A stretch of 64,000 bases of DNA, taken from positions 1-64,000 of the forward strand of contig NZ_JAUOQH010000007.1 in the NCBI RefSeq assembly GCF_030547075.1, given 5' to 3'. The stretch is from Alteromonas sp. 1_MG-2023 (GTDB lineage: Bacteria > Pseudomonadota > Gammaproteobacteria > Enterobacterales > Alteromonadaceae). How positions within the stretch are numbered: the stretch's first letter is position 1; each line of letters starts with the position of its first letter. The position numbers and the translations under genes are program-made. This document shows, in pieces, positions 1-8,823 of the stretch. The notes under the pieces are model-generated. The model saw nothing but the letters and a program-made list of their open reading frames with translations, was not told the origin of the DNA and made no database searches.

Positions 1-23
1 TAGATACGTTTTCTTTGTTTCAT
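1..23 (-). CDS. 5' end of a gene running off the left edge (possible IS30-type transposase)
   Basis: Reading the minus strand, an ATG at 23 is preceded by a near-perfect Shine-Dalgarno (TAAGGAGG, nine bases upstream), and the open frame begins MKQRKRI before the window ends. No other short start in the window has so strong a ribosome site. From memory, several IS30-family transposases start with a similar basic peptide, but seven residues cannot identify a family. The feature is a real translation start; its product is a guess. Confidence 0.4.
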
Positions 24-290
24 GGCAACATTCCTCCTTAAATAAGGATAGCGTTGCGCTCACCAATTGAACTCAAGACGTTAATCCGACGTTCACCACC
101 TTTGATTTCTTAGCAATCCTTAGCCGGTTTGAGACTGGGGCGGGATATCTTAAAAACAAAGTTAAAAGCATAAGCTAATGTTTCCAAACACAATTATCCA
201 GAAGATAATACATCAAATTTCTCTTTATAAAAGAACGGTGCTAATGTAACGCGTAGGTAAAAACAAACATGACAGCGGAGCGTCAACCAC

Positions 291-1694
291 ATGATTCAGA
301 AATCAACTTTAGTTTTTATCCTATTTTTTTCCTTTTGCACTTTTGCTTTTGGTGACGAAAATAAACAAAGTGCAAAGTCTACGAATCTTCCCGCAATCGT
401 GCACGACATTGCAACGCAATATCATGATATTGGGTGGTTTTCCGGAAGTGTGTTGGTAATACAAGATGATAGAGAAATATTTATATCGTCTTATGGATTT
501 CAGAACATTCAAGAAAAAATAAAGAACACAGGGCAAACTCGGTTTAACCTTGGCTCGATCATGAAAGACTTCACTAAAGTGTTGGTATTACAACAAATCG
601 AAGATGGGAAGATTAGGTTAAATAGCAAGCTAATTTCCTTTGATTTGGGCTTCAAACAGTCTTTTGCTGACAAAATAACAATCGAACAACTACTTAATCA
701 CAGCGCTGGTTTTGACGATATCTTTGTCGCAGAATATCGGGAAAACCCTCTTGCATTCGATACTATCGATAAGAAGCTGAGTGTATTAATTGATCGCCCC
801 CTTCTATTTAAACCCGGCTCTGACAATCAATATTCGAACTACGGATATATTGTATTAGGTAAGATTCTTGAAAGAGTGACGGGTAAACCGTTCGAAGAAC
901 TACTAGAAAATAAAATATTCTTACCGGCGGAAATGACAGCGACCACATTCGAACCTTCCAATTCGCACGATCACCAGTCGGTAAAATATACTTATAAATA
1001 CGACAGTACCTTGAGTGAAGTGGGTGTTGTTGAGCATCCAAGTTCAGACGGTGGTATTGAGTCAACTGTGAGAGACGTTCACCGATTTTATCAAGCACTC
1101 TTTTACACCGATAAACTATTACAAAACTCAGACCCTATTAATCGCAAAGTATTCGCTATGGATGGTTCACATTGGGGGGCATATGGTGGTGGACTTGGCG
1201 TCAGTGCCGCCGTCGAAATTGATTTAACTAACGGTTATCAAATTGTTGTTCTCGCAAATAGTGACAACTTGGTAGCTGAACTCATTTCTGGTCGAATACT
1301 CTCGTTTATCAAAAATGGAGAGTATGAGTCGGTAAGGCAATTGGAAAAGAATTTTGCATTTGAATACTACAAAGCCGAAGGTAAACAAGAGTTTACCAAG
1401 CATTTCAAACAAGCTTACGCCGATAAAGGCTATAGTCGATTTATTGGCCGAACCGTCAATGAACTTGGAATGGAACTTCTTAGAGCAGATTCATTTGAGG
1501 AGGCATTTGATATGTTCGATTATTTAGTTACACTCTTTCCCGATGCACCGCAGGTATACGACAGTTTAGCCTTTGCCTATCTATCTAAAGGGGATGGGAA
1601 AACCGCGAAAAAGACATTCAGTCAATCTTTAGCAATCAAAGCTAATTTTGAAAGCGATTACGTGAGTGATAATTATGGTCATAATGATACTTAA
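291..1694 (+). CDS. Exported serine hydrolase of the beta-lactamase (class C/PBP-like) family
   Basis: A 467-residue protein. Residues 1-21 form a signal peptide (hydrophobic stretch ending FAFG), so the enzyme should act in the periplasm. The family's three active-site motifs are visible: S89-I-M-K92 (SxxK), Y181-S-N183 (YxN) and H294-W-G296 in place of the KTG/HxG box. Domain limits are roughly residues 35-330. The remaining ~130 residues are not part of the fold; residues 405-455 look like tetratricopeptide helices (LAFAYLSKGDGKTAKK). Such proteins are usually esterases, peptidases or of unknown substrate rather than antibiotic-resistance enzymes; the substrate cannot be told. A weak GGAG lies about ten bases before the ATG. 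The gene is AT-rich and stands alone, next to another accessory hydrolase, suggesting recent acquisition. Confidence 0.85.
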   Translation: MIQKSTLVFILFFSFCTFAFGDENKQSAKSTNLPAIVHDIATQYHDIGWFSGSVLVIQDDREIFISSYGFQNIQEKIKNTGQTRFNLGSIMKDFTKVLVLQQIEDGKIRLNSKLISFDLGFKQSFADKITIEQLLNHSAGFDDIFVAEYRENPLAFDTIDKKLSVLIDRPLLFKPGSDNQYSNYGYIVLGKILERVTGKPFEELLENKIFLPAEMTATTFEPSNSHDHQSVKYTYKYDSTLSEVGVVEHPSSDGGIESTVRDVHRFYQALFYTDKLLQNSDPINRKVFAMDGSHWGAYGGGLGVSAAVEIDLTNGYQIVVLANSDNLVAELISGRILSFIKNGEYESVRQLEKNFAFEYYKAEGKQEFTKHFKQAYADKGYSRFIGRTVNELGMELLRADSFEEAFDMFDYLVTLFPDAPQVYDSLAFAYLSKGDGKTAKKTFSQSLAIKANFESDYVSDNYGHNDT

Positions 1695-2070
1695 GTTGAC
1701 TGAGTGCACGGTATTTCTGGCTCAGCACTGCCATTGCTTATCTGTCAACAAACTGCACTCCGGCTTTTGTTTTGGGATTTAACGGCTTACATGATTTTGC
1801 ATTCGTTTATTTAATGAATAGTCCATTATCTTCATCCTGAACGTCTGCTGTTTGTCTTAAGGTGCCTCTGAGGCTGTTTGACAGCTCGGTACGTGAAGCG
1901 GTCGTTGGCTAATTGCACATTTGTTGGCGACAATGAGCGAGAAGCAGACGTATGAATGATTGACCGTGAATACGAACAAAAGCGGACTTACCGACCTAAA
2001 ATAACTCGACGCACTTCAACACTAATTAATTATGTGCTTATATAATCCAAAAATAACAAAGGAATGTATT
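1695..2070. other. Gap between two hydrolase genes with a widely spaced inverted repeat
   Basis: No gene is supported here. The stretch carries ACGTCTGCT at 1841-1849 matched in reverse by AGCAGACGT at 1943-1951, with a small internal palindrome GCCTCTGAGGC near 1863. A 23-base stretch at 1839-1861 recurs with four changes at 3173-3195, downstream of the next gene. Confidence 0.5.
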
Positions 2071-3012
2071 TTGAAACTTAAGTCCATCTATAAGTATAGT
2101 TTTATAATTATCGGTTTAATTGCTCTGCTGTACACAGTGTTAAGAGTTACTGCCGAAATAACCGTAAGCAAGCCAGATGCTGTAGGTGAATTTTTTGTGC
2201 ACGAAGGTAAAAATGTCCATTACCGTTGTATAGGCGAAGGACCAAACATCGTAATATTCGAAACTGGGTTTGGTTCTGATAGCTTGAATACGTGGGGTGC
2301 TATTTCTGAGCAAGTATCTGATAGAGCGAAGTCGTGTTGGTATGACAGACTTGGTTACGGCTGGTCGGACGATTTCGGGGTTTCATTTTCATTACAGCAA
2401 AAAGCGCAAGTATTATCAGAATTGATTGAATTGGTAAGTGAAGGAAAGCCTGTAATTCTTGTTGCTCATTCTTATGGTGGTGTAATTGCAAGGCGAGCTA
2501 TCTCCGATTATTCAATACCAATCAAGACACTTATCCTTGTAGATTCAGCACATGAAAACCAGCATGCTATGTTGGGAGAACTACTTCCTCCAATCCCTCA
2601 AAGCGTGGCACGCGCAACATATTTGGATGCCTTATTTGGTTTATCAAAAATTAAAAACATGTTTAATCGAGAAGGAAGCGATGAACACGACAGAGTGCGG
2701 AATTATTTTGCATCTAAGAAATATAGTAACGTCCTGAATAATTACGTTGAACTGGGGGGCTTTTTCACACCTTTAAAGAATTCAAACATTGACTTAAATG
2801 ATGTTGAATTAGTTGTCTTAGAGCATGACCCACAAACATACCCTGCAACGGAAAGATGGGAGCAAGCGAATAGAATATGGCATAAATTACAAAGCGAATT
2901 AGCGGCGTTATCGACCAATTCAATTTTTGCAACAGTACCCAAGGCGTCACATAATATTCCTCAAGATAATCCTGAGTATTTAGTGAATCAAATTCTCATT
3001 GCAGTTGAGTGA
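2071..3012 (+). CDS. Membrane-anchored alpha/beta hydrolase
   Basis: A protein of 313 residues from a TTG start at 2071. I prefer this start because AAAGGAA lies six or seven bases upstream, whereas the in-frame ATG at 2032 has no ribosome site. Residues 8-28 are a single hydrophobic segment, so the protein is either anchored facing the periplasm or secreted. The nucleophile elbow reads A-H-S134-Y-G-G, a GxSxG variant with Ala first, preceded by a D-R-x-G-Y-G-x-S-D strand usual for the haloalkane dehalogenase/epoxide hydrolase branch. The catalytic histidine is probably in KASHNIP near the C-terminus. The substrate is unknown. Low GC and an isolated position, like the preceding gene, point to an accessory origin. 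Confidence 0.8.
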   Translation: MKLKSIYKYSFIIIGLIALLYTVLRVTAEITVSKPDAVGEFFVHEGKNVHYRCIGEGPNIVIFETGFGSDSLNTWGAISEQVSDRAKSCWYDRLGYGWSDDFGVSFSLQQKAQVLSELIELVSEGKPVILVAHSYGGVIARRAISDYSIPIKTLILVDSAHENQHAMLGELLPPIPQSVARATYLDALFGLSKIKNMFNREGSDEHDRVRNYFASKKYSNVLNNYVELGGFFTPLKNSNIDLNDVELVVLEHDPQTYPATERWEQANRIWHKLQSELAALSTNSIFATVPKASHNIPQDNPEYLVNQILIAVE

Positions 3013-3346
3013 CGCTATCCGATTAAAGCGTAAATGCTCAAGGAAAGCTGAAAGGTTCTACACGCATTTTCATTGCAAGCTTAGGTCCGCTTATTGTAAC
3101 ACAGCTCGCATTTGAAACTCACTCTCGAACGGCCCCTTATGGCACAAACGCGAAGTGCTAGGACAACACTGGGAACATCCGCTGTTTGTCTATAGCCGAC
3201 CATCAAACGGTACCCGAACCCACATTTTATTCATGACAAATGTCATGTTACTTTACTTACCTTTGTGACTAACTAAAACCCGCCCCGCATTACATACTTT
3301 CATCACTGCTTACGCACTTTTATTTATCAACTAAAAAGGCATCGTG
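3013..3346. other. Gap upstream of the DUF7010-SMR-kinase-regulator operon
   Basis: No coding region is evident. The left half holds the second copy of the 23-base motif (3173-3195). The right half is the promoter region of the next operon, with the palindrome described separately and an AAAAGG ribosome site at 3334-3339. Confidence 0.5.
3232..3247. promoter_or_regulatory. Palindromic operator candidate (CATGACA-AA-TGTCATG)
   Basis: Two perfect 7-base arms separated by AA lie 100 bases before the first gene of an operon that ends with a NarL/DesR-type regulator. Regulators of this class bind two-fold symmetric sites of about this size and often control their own operon. That this is the site of the regulator at 5860-6465 is inference. 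Confidence 0.5.
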
Positions 3347-4024
3347 ATGAAAACACAAACACTAACGCTAGAACAGCAACGCGACATTATGAAACAACGC
3401 CGCTTTATCGCTATGCCACTGGCTGGCACTCTGGTTTGGGCGGCGATTGGTTGTGCATCGCCCTTTTTCACCGAGGTGATTCAAACCTGGATGCTCTACC
3501 TTGGAACGGGCGCTATTTTTTACATTGGGTCAGGGCTTTCCTACTTAACTGGCGAACGTTTCTTTTCTAAAGAACGCCAAAATACCGAGTTCGATACCTT
3601 GTTTTTCGTGGGTACCGCCATGGCCTTACTGGTATTTGCCATCGCACTTCCTATTGCGGCCATCGACCATACTACGCTTCCACTGAGTATTGGCATACTT
3701 ACAGGACTCATGTGGATGCCCCTATCATGGGCTATCCAACACTGGGTTGGCTACTTTCACACTATTGCCCGTACCCTGGGCATTCTCATTGCCTGGTATG
3801 TATTCCCAGAAGCCCGGATTGAAGCCATATCAGCTGTTATTGTTGCGGTGTACTTGCTCTCACTCGTTACTCTAGAGTCTAGATACCAGAACATTAAACT
3901 TGCCACTTCAAACGCCGTTGACGGTACTGCAACAGGTGCTACTAATACCTCTGCCACTGACACTGGCTCTACTTCACGGGCTAATCCAAAGGTTGCCACT
4001 AAAACGTCGCTAGCTTCATTTTAA
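3347..4024 (+). CDS. DUF7010-family membrane protein
   Basis: The sequence matches my memory of a conserved multi-spanning family of unknown function (DUF7010), with the typical block around GLMWMPLSWAIQHWVG and FHTIART. About six hydrophobic segments lie between residues 20 and 180. The last 40 residues are a hydrophilic tail rich in Thr, Ala and Ser that does not look like part of the family and may be strain-variable. Start: an ATG at 3347 has AAAAGG seven bases upstream; the GTG immediately before it (3344) is the other option. It is the first gene of a probable operon with an SMR transporter and a DesK/DesR-like pair, so it may share a membrane-stress or efflux role with them. Confidence 0.75.
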   Translation: MKTQTLTLEQQRDIMKQRRFIAMPLAGTLVWAAIGCASPFFTEVIQTWMLYLGTGAIFYIGSGLSYLTGERFFSKERQNTEFDTLFFVGTAMALLVFAIALPIAAIDHTTLPLSIGILTGLMWMPLSWAIQHWVGYFHTIARTLGILIAWYVFPEARIEAISAVIVAVYLLSLVTLESRYQNIKLATSNAVDGTATGATNTSATDTGSTSRANPKVATKTSLASF

Positions 4025-4048
4025 AAAGAAGTAGTATTAAAGAAAGTC

Positions 4049-4069
4049 GCCATAAACCTATGGCTTTTT
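4049..4069 (+). terminator. Weak terminator or attenuator hairpin
   Basis: Six-base stem GCCATA/TATGGC with a four-base loop, followed by five T. It lies between the DUF7010 and SMR genes and could lower read-through into the downstream part of the operon. Confidence 0.4.
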
Positions 4070-4165
4070 CAAACTAAAGCTTTTCAAAGTAAAACCGTTT
4101 TAGCGAACAAAAAATCAATCAGCCGAAACAGCTAAACGACCTAAGACTTATACCGGAGAAAAAAC

Positions 4166-4495
4166 ATGACTTACTTATTACTCGCGCTAGCGATTGTGAC
4201 AGAAGTAGCAGCAACACTTTCATTGAAAGCCTCAGATGGATGGGAAAAATGGTACTTCGGCTATGGCGCCATCGCGCTTTATACCGTATCAGGTATTTTA
4301 TTTGCCACTGTGCTCAAGCATATGGGGGTAGGTGTTGCTTATGCCATATGGTCTGGAATGGGGATCGCTCTTATCACCGCAGCCTCTGTAGTCTTATGGA
4401 AACAAACTTTCGACTTATATGCTGCAATGGGTATTATATTAATTGTTTCAGGTACTTTGCTTATCACCAGCAAGTCTACCGTTGTATTTCAATAA
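4166..4495 (+). CDS. Small multidrug resistance (SMR) family transporter
   Basis: A protein of 109 residues with four transmembrane helices, the usual size for EmrE/SugE-type proteins. These dimerise in the inner membrane and exchange protons for cationic compounds or guanidinium. The essential glutamate in helix 1 is present (E13, in VTEVAATLSLKAS), as is the conserved AYAIWSG segment of helix 3. The sequence looks closer to the EmrE/QacC-type exporters than to guanidinium exporters, but substrate cannot be assigned safely. The ribosome site GGAG precedes the ATG. Only 15 bases separate it from the sensor kinase gene, so kinase and transporter are probably co-transcribed. Confidence 0.9.
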   Translation: MTYLLLALAIVTEVAATLSLKASDGWEKWYFGYGAIALYTVSGILFATVLKHMGVGVAYAIWSGMGIALITAASVVLWKQTFDLYAAMGIILIVSGTLLITSKSTVVFQ

Positions 4496-4510
4496 GGACG
4501 AAATACCTAG

Positions 4511-5824
4511 ATGAATAGCAATTCAATAAAAAACAGCGATAAGGCCACTAGCGGCACAGGTATTAACACTAGCGGTGCAGGTTTCAACGCTGGCGAAACC
4601 TCTGCTAATCTACAATCACCAACATTACCTTTGCTGGCGGATGGTCGTAAAAAGAAGTGGTCTTACAGTTCTCTGGTCTTTTCACTGTTTTATTTTGTGC
4701 CAATGCTATTTATGCAAGACGCGCCCTCCAATTCGGTAATGGCGCTTATTGTTACGGGTTTTGTCACCTTTGTTTTTCTTTACGTACTGAGTGTAAATCA
4801 ACCTGTAAATCGCCTACCTTATTACCTGACGCTAATGATTTTTTTAGCCTATACCACCAGCTTGGTTAATCCAGGTGGCACGGTGATTTTTGGCTTTGTT
4901 AACTTTATTGTCGGCTACTATTATCGCTTCAGTATCGGCATTATTTTGTTACTTGCAGTATCTGCATCGCTTATTTTCATGAAAGTATTTTTGTACCCTA
5001 CCGGTTTGTTTTTCTTCCTCGCCGCAGGGGTAAACATTGCTGTGCTGTTTGGTTTTGGCGTAATGGAACGCAAAGAAACCCTTTTCCAACAAAAGGAAGC
5101 GAAACACGCTGCCGCATTGGGCACCTTAAGTGCCATTGCTGAACGGGAACGCATAGGCCGTGATCTTCATGATGTAGCTGGCCATGCACTAAGCAGTATT
5201 TCGTTGAAAGCTCAAGTGGCCGACAAGCTACTAACCAAGGGCCGCACCGCTGAAGCCCAAGCAGAAGTAAAAGCATTGGCTCAGCTTTCTCAGCAATTGC
5301 TCAGTGAGATTAGGCAAACCGTAAGTGGCATTAAACACCTACCCTTGCGTCAAGAAATAGCTAAAAACATGGCAAAATTGTCTGAGCAAGGTTTTGAGGT
5401 GGTGAGCGATGTGGTGAGTGATGTAATTAGTAGTGAAGCTAGTGATGACGTTGGCGACATAGTTAACAATGAAGTAAACAATGTAGACGAGAGTAACTTC
5501 ACTCACCTTACTCCCCTTCAAGAAACACAAATGTCGTTAATTGTAAAAGAAGCGACCACGAATATTTTGCGCCATAGCAAGGGTAATCAAGTAACGCTTA
5601 CACTTCAATGTACAAACGATATGCTGAACCTCGTTATTGCTGATAATGGCAACAGCCACTGCCAAGCAGAGGGCAACGGCGTTCAAGGAATACGTGAGCG
5701 GGCTGAACTAATCAATGCCTCTGTGGAGTTTCAGTGGGGCTCCCCCACGGTGCTCACACTTCAATTACCGCTACTTGCTAAACATAATAATAGCCAGCCG
5801 AGCGAAGAGTACATATGCATATAG
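4511..5824 (+). CDS. DesK/NarL-type sensor histidine kinase
   Basis: A protein of 437 residues. After a Ser/Thr/Gly-rich head (1-45) come about five membrane segments (52-185), then a HisKA_3 dimerisation domain with H220 in RDLHDVAGHALSSI, then a HATPase domain with an N box (KEATTNILRHS), G1 (ADNG) and G2 (GNGVQGIRERAEL). This layout is that of DesK, a sensor of membrane state. Between the phosphoacceptor helices and the ATPase there is an unusual low-complexity insertion of roughly 50 residues (about 295-345) rich in V, S, D and N. The next gene encodes the cognate regulator, 35 bases downstream. Signal and target genes are unknown; the co-transcribed SMR transporter suggests a membrane-active compound. 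Confidence 0.88.
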   Translation: MNSNSIKNSDKATSGTGINTSGAGFNAGETSANLQSPTLPLLADGRKKKWSYSSLVFSLFYFVPMLFMQDAPSNSVMALIVTGFVTFVFLYVLSVNQPVNRLPYYLTLMIFLAYTTSLVNPGGTVIFGFVNFIVGYYYRFSIGIILLLAVSASLIFMKVFLYPTGLFFFLAAGVNIAVLFGFGVMERKETLFQQKEAKHAAALGTLSAIAERERIGRDLHDVAGHALSSISLKAQVADKLLTKGRTAEAQAEVKALAQLSQQLLSEIRQTVSGIKHLPLRQEIAKNMAKLSEQGFEVVSDVVSDVISSEASDDVGDIVNNEVNNVDESNFTHLTPLQETQMSLIVKEATTNILRHSKGNQVTLTLQCTNDMLNLVIADNGNSHCQAEGNGVQGIRERAELINASVEFQWGSPTVLTLQLPLLAKHNNSQPSEEYICI

Positions 5825-5859
5825 ATAAAAATGACTAATTTAATATCGAGTAACCAGCA

Positions 5860-6465
5860 ATGAATCGAATTTTAGTGGTAGAAGACCAATCTTTAGTGCG
5901 TGACGCTATCGCGACCTTATTGTCGTTAGAAGACGACTTTGAAATAAGCGAAAAATGCGCCAATGGACAAGAAGCATTAGATTGGCTTGGCGCGAACGAT
6001 GCCCCCGACATTATTCTTACCGACATTGAAATGCCCTTAGTATCGGGGCTAGATTTGGCAGAAAGGCTAAACGCCTTATCTATCAGCAGCAAAGTGGTGG
6101 TAATGACCACATTCTCCAAGCCTGGCTATATAAAGCGAGCGCTGGCATTGGGCGCAAAAGGATTTATTCTAAAAGAGGCTGACAGTGAGTACCTAGTGAA
6201 TGCGCTACAAAAAATAGCAAAAGGTGAAAGAGTTATTAGCCCTGAACTTGCTTTAATGGCGCTGGATGACAGTAACCCGCTTTCGGCAAAAGAAAGTAAA
6301 GCGTTAAAGCTCGCAGGTGATGGATTAAAAACCCAAGATATCGCGAAAACACTATTTTTGTCTGAAGGTACTGTGCGTAATTATTTATCTGAAGCTATAG
6401 CAAAACTTGATGCAACAAACCGTGTAGACGCAGCCAGAATCGCAAAACAAAAAGGCTGGTTATAA
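5860..6465 (+). CDS. NarL/FixJ-family response regulator, DesR-like
   Basis: A protein of 201 residues: receiver domain 1-120 with the phosphoacceptor D55 (LTDIEMP), acidic pocket E8-D9 and the conserved lysine in FILKEAD; LuxR-type helix-turn-helix 138-200 (TQDIAKTLFLSEGTVRNYLSEAIAKL written in parts: recognition helix around EGTVRNYLSEAI). It would be phosphorylated by the kinase encoded just upstream and act as a transcription factor. The palindrome at 3232-3247 ahead of the operon is the obvious candidate binding site. The stop codon lies inside the stem of the terminator at 6451-6475. Confidence 0.9.
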   Translation: MNRILVVEDQSLVRDAIATLLSLEDDFEISEKCANGQEALDWLGANDAPDIILTDIEMPLVSGLDLAERLNALSISSKVVVMTTFSKPGYIKRALALGAKGFILKEADSEYLVNALQKIAKGERVISPELALMALDDSNPLSAKESKALKLAGDGLKTQDIAKTLFLSEGTVRNYLSEAIAKLDATNRVDAARIAKQKGWL

Positions 6466-6475
6466 ACCAGCCTTT
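6451..6475. terminator. Bidirectional rho-independent terminator
   Basis: An 11-base perfect stem (AAAGGCTGGTT/AACCAGCCTTT) with a three-base loop ATA. T-rich sequence follows on both strands. It ends the two-component operon (its stop codon lies in the loop) and also faces the TonB-receptor gene converging from the right. Confidence 0.85.
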
Positions 6476-6558
6476 GTTTGTCTATATCCGCTGCATTTAG
6501 TACAAATGCAGCGTTGATCTTTTTTCGTTTAAGCTTTTTAGCTTACTCAATTCGTTAA

Positions 6559-8823
6559 TTAAAACTCAGTGGAGAAACGTACGCCAAACTCACTCGCGTC
6601 ATTACTTAATACTTGGATAATATAATCACCAGCGTTTAAGCGAGCATTGTCATAACGCTCATCAAAAATGTTACGGCCATATAAAGCAACTGTATAACCT
6701 TCATCTGCGGGCGTGTACGCCACGTCGAAGTTAACTAATCCACGGCTATCAATCTGTGTCATACGAGTAGGCTCTGAGCTAGGCTCACCGTACATTTCTG
6801 CGCGGTATGAATAGTCGACACGTGCGCGAATTTTATCGCCACCTTCAAGGTCGAAGGTATATGACGGGCCAATCGCAAACGTTAAATCAGGCGTTAATGG
6901 CGCAACAGGATTAAAACCGTCTTGCTCATCTACTTCAACATCCATGTAACCAATGCTGGTTAGCATGCTGAAGTTGCCTACATTCAACGTAGTGTCTAGC
7001 TCGATACCACGTGAGGTTTGTTCAACCACTAAGTTAGCCGTATCAAAACCACCTTCACTCACTTGGCTTACTTGGTATGGTAAATCTTCAAACTCAGTGT
7101 TAAATACTGCAATGCTCACGTCAAAGTATTCATTTACACGACCTTTAAGGCCCACTTCGTAATTCACCGCGGTAATATTGTCAGAGGATACAAAACAGTT
7201 ACTCGCATTCACTGCAGCAATTGTTGCATCTAAATCATCAAAGCCACCTGCCCCAAAGAAATCATTAAATAGGCAATAAGGACGTGCTGGATATTGACCA
7301 GATTGATAACCATTTTGAATAGTGGCATAACCTGTCATACCATTTTCAAATGTATAGTTGGTTGCCAGTTCCCACGTTACCTCGTCCCACTCATTTGAGT
7401 CGAATACAGTACCAAGGACATCAAATACGTTTGCAGACGCGTCTTTTTCATCTTCAGTGTAACGAATACCACCCGATACACTCAATTCGTCGGTTAAATC
7501 TCGGCGAAGGTTAAAGTATACCGCTTTACTTGTCGTTTCTTGGTCTAGTTGAAGGGTGTTGCCACCGCCATCGAAACTTGAATCGCTACCTTGACGGTTA
7601 CTACCTTCTTCGTTGAAGTAATAAAGGCCAGCTACAAAGTCAGTGTACTCATTGATATAACCATTCAGTTGAACTTCAATTGATGTTTGGTCTGCTTCAC
7701 CGCGCTCTGGGTAATGATCTAACGAGTAAATAGTACCGTCATCATCAAGACCCGCTTTGTACTTAGAAGTACGGCGGCTAGCAACCACTTTGGCGGTGTA
7801 ATCGTCGCTAATATCCCACTCGGTAGTTAAAGACACACCGCGAGCTTCATTCGAAACGCTAGTCACTTCTGGTGTGCCTGTTGCATTATCGTAAATATCA
7901 TACCCTTCTGGGGTAACATCGGTATTTCTAAGTGCTACCGCCAGGCCGTTTGTACCTGCATAAAAACGTCCTTCAGGTATTTCATCAATAAGCACTGTGT
8001 ATGGACGTAAACCACCATCACCATTGTTGGCATCGGCAGTTAATACCATACGGAAATCATCAGACGGTTCCCATTTTACCGAGATACGACCTGAAATATC
8101 TTCTGTTTCACCAACATCATACTCTGCGTTAGGTACGTTAATGAACTCGCCCAAACCATCACGGGTGTTGTACGCTAGGTTCATGTTGAAAGCTAAGGTG
8201 TCAGATAATGCATGGTTCACGAACAAATCAGTTTTAACACGACCACGAGTACCAAACTCTGCATTTACTTTGGTCACATCGCCTTGATCTGGCTCTTTAG
8301 TAATGATGTTAATAGCACCACCAATTGAGTTACGACCATATAGCGTACCTTGAGGACCACGAAGCACCTCAATACGCTCGATGTTATTCAAGCTCCAGTT
8401 TTGACCTACTTGGCGGCCTAAATACACGCCATCCACATACACGCTCACACCTGGATCAGTAGTGATAAGGTGATCTTGAAGACCAATACCACGAATGAAA
8501 GGATTTACAGAGGAAGTGTGACCTGCTGAGAAGCCTGTTACGTTTAAGTTCGGAACAAACTTACCCACATCTGTTAAGTCAGTAATACCTTGTTCAGCCA
8601 GCATATCACCGTCAAATGCACTGATTGCAATTGGTACTTCATAGATAACTTGGGGACGCTTAGTCGCAGTAACGGTAATAGCTTCAAACTGTTGCTCTTC
8701 AGTAGCTTCAGCTTCTTGAGCAAATGCAGAATGTGATACAGCGGGAATAGTTAGTGCGACTGCCAAAGCGACAGGCGAAAGCCTACTGGCTAGTGTCTTA
8801 GACACGTCAGTATTGGTGATCAT
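6559..8823 (-). CDS. TonB-dependent outer-membrane receptor
   Basis: A protein of 754 residues, a usual length for the family. Signal peptide 1-35 (ends HSAFA-QE), TonB box EAITVTA near residue 48, plug domain about 55-165 with the conserved RGPQGTLYGRNSIGGAINIITKEP block (read in parts), then a 22-strand barrel ending in the terminal GVRFSTEF with a final Phe. It imports a ligand across the outer membrane using TonB energy. The plug type and the YDNARLN-containing tail resemble the many Alteromonadales receptors of unknown substrate; iron-siderophore, B12 or a carbon compound are all possible. It stands alone on the minus strand, divergent from the methylcitrate operon, with a long shared upstream region. 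Confidence 0.92.
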   Translation of the reverse strand: MITNTDVSKTLASRLSPVALAVALTIPAVSHSAFAQEAEATEEQQFEAITVTATKRPQVIYEVPIAISAFDGDMLAEQGITDLTDVGKFVPNLNVTGFSAGHTSSVNPFIRGIGLQDHLITTDPGVSVYVDGVYLGRQVGQNWSLNNIERIEVLRGPQGTLYGRNSIGGAINIITKEPDQGDVTKVNAEFGTRGRVKTDLFVNHALSDTLAFNMNLAYNTRDGLGEFINVPNAEYDVGETEDISGRISVKWEPSDDFRMVLTADANNGDGGLRPYTVLIDEIPEGRFYAGTNGLAVALRNTDVTPEGYDIYDNATGTPEVTSVSNEARGVSLTTEWDISDDYTAKVVASRRTSKYKAGLDDDGTIYSLDHYPERGEADQTSIEVQLNGYINEYTDFVAGLYYFNEEGSNRQGSDSSFDGGGNTLQLDQETTSKAVYFNLRRDLTDELSVSGGIRYTEDEKDASANVFDVLGTVFDSNEWDEVTWELATNYTFENGMTGYATIQNGYQSGQYPARPYCLFNDFFGAGGFDDLDATIAAVNASNCFVSSDNITAVNYEVGLKGRVNEYFDVSIAVFNTEFEDLPYQVSQVSEGGFDTANLVVEQTSRGIELDTTLNVGNFSMLTSIGYMDVEVDEQDGFNPVAPLTPDLTFAIGPSYTFDLEGGDKIRARVDYSYRAEMYGEPSSEPTRMTQIDSRGLVNFDVAYTPADEGYTVALYGRNIFDERYDNARLNAGDYIIQVLSNDASEFGVRFSTEF

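Noticed and set aside
1695-3346. Integron cassette array (attC sites) around the first two genes
   Set aside because: Spacing and repeated 3' motif are suggestive, but no GTTRRRY/RYYYAAC core sites and no integron integrase are visible.
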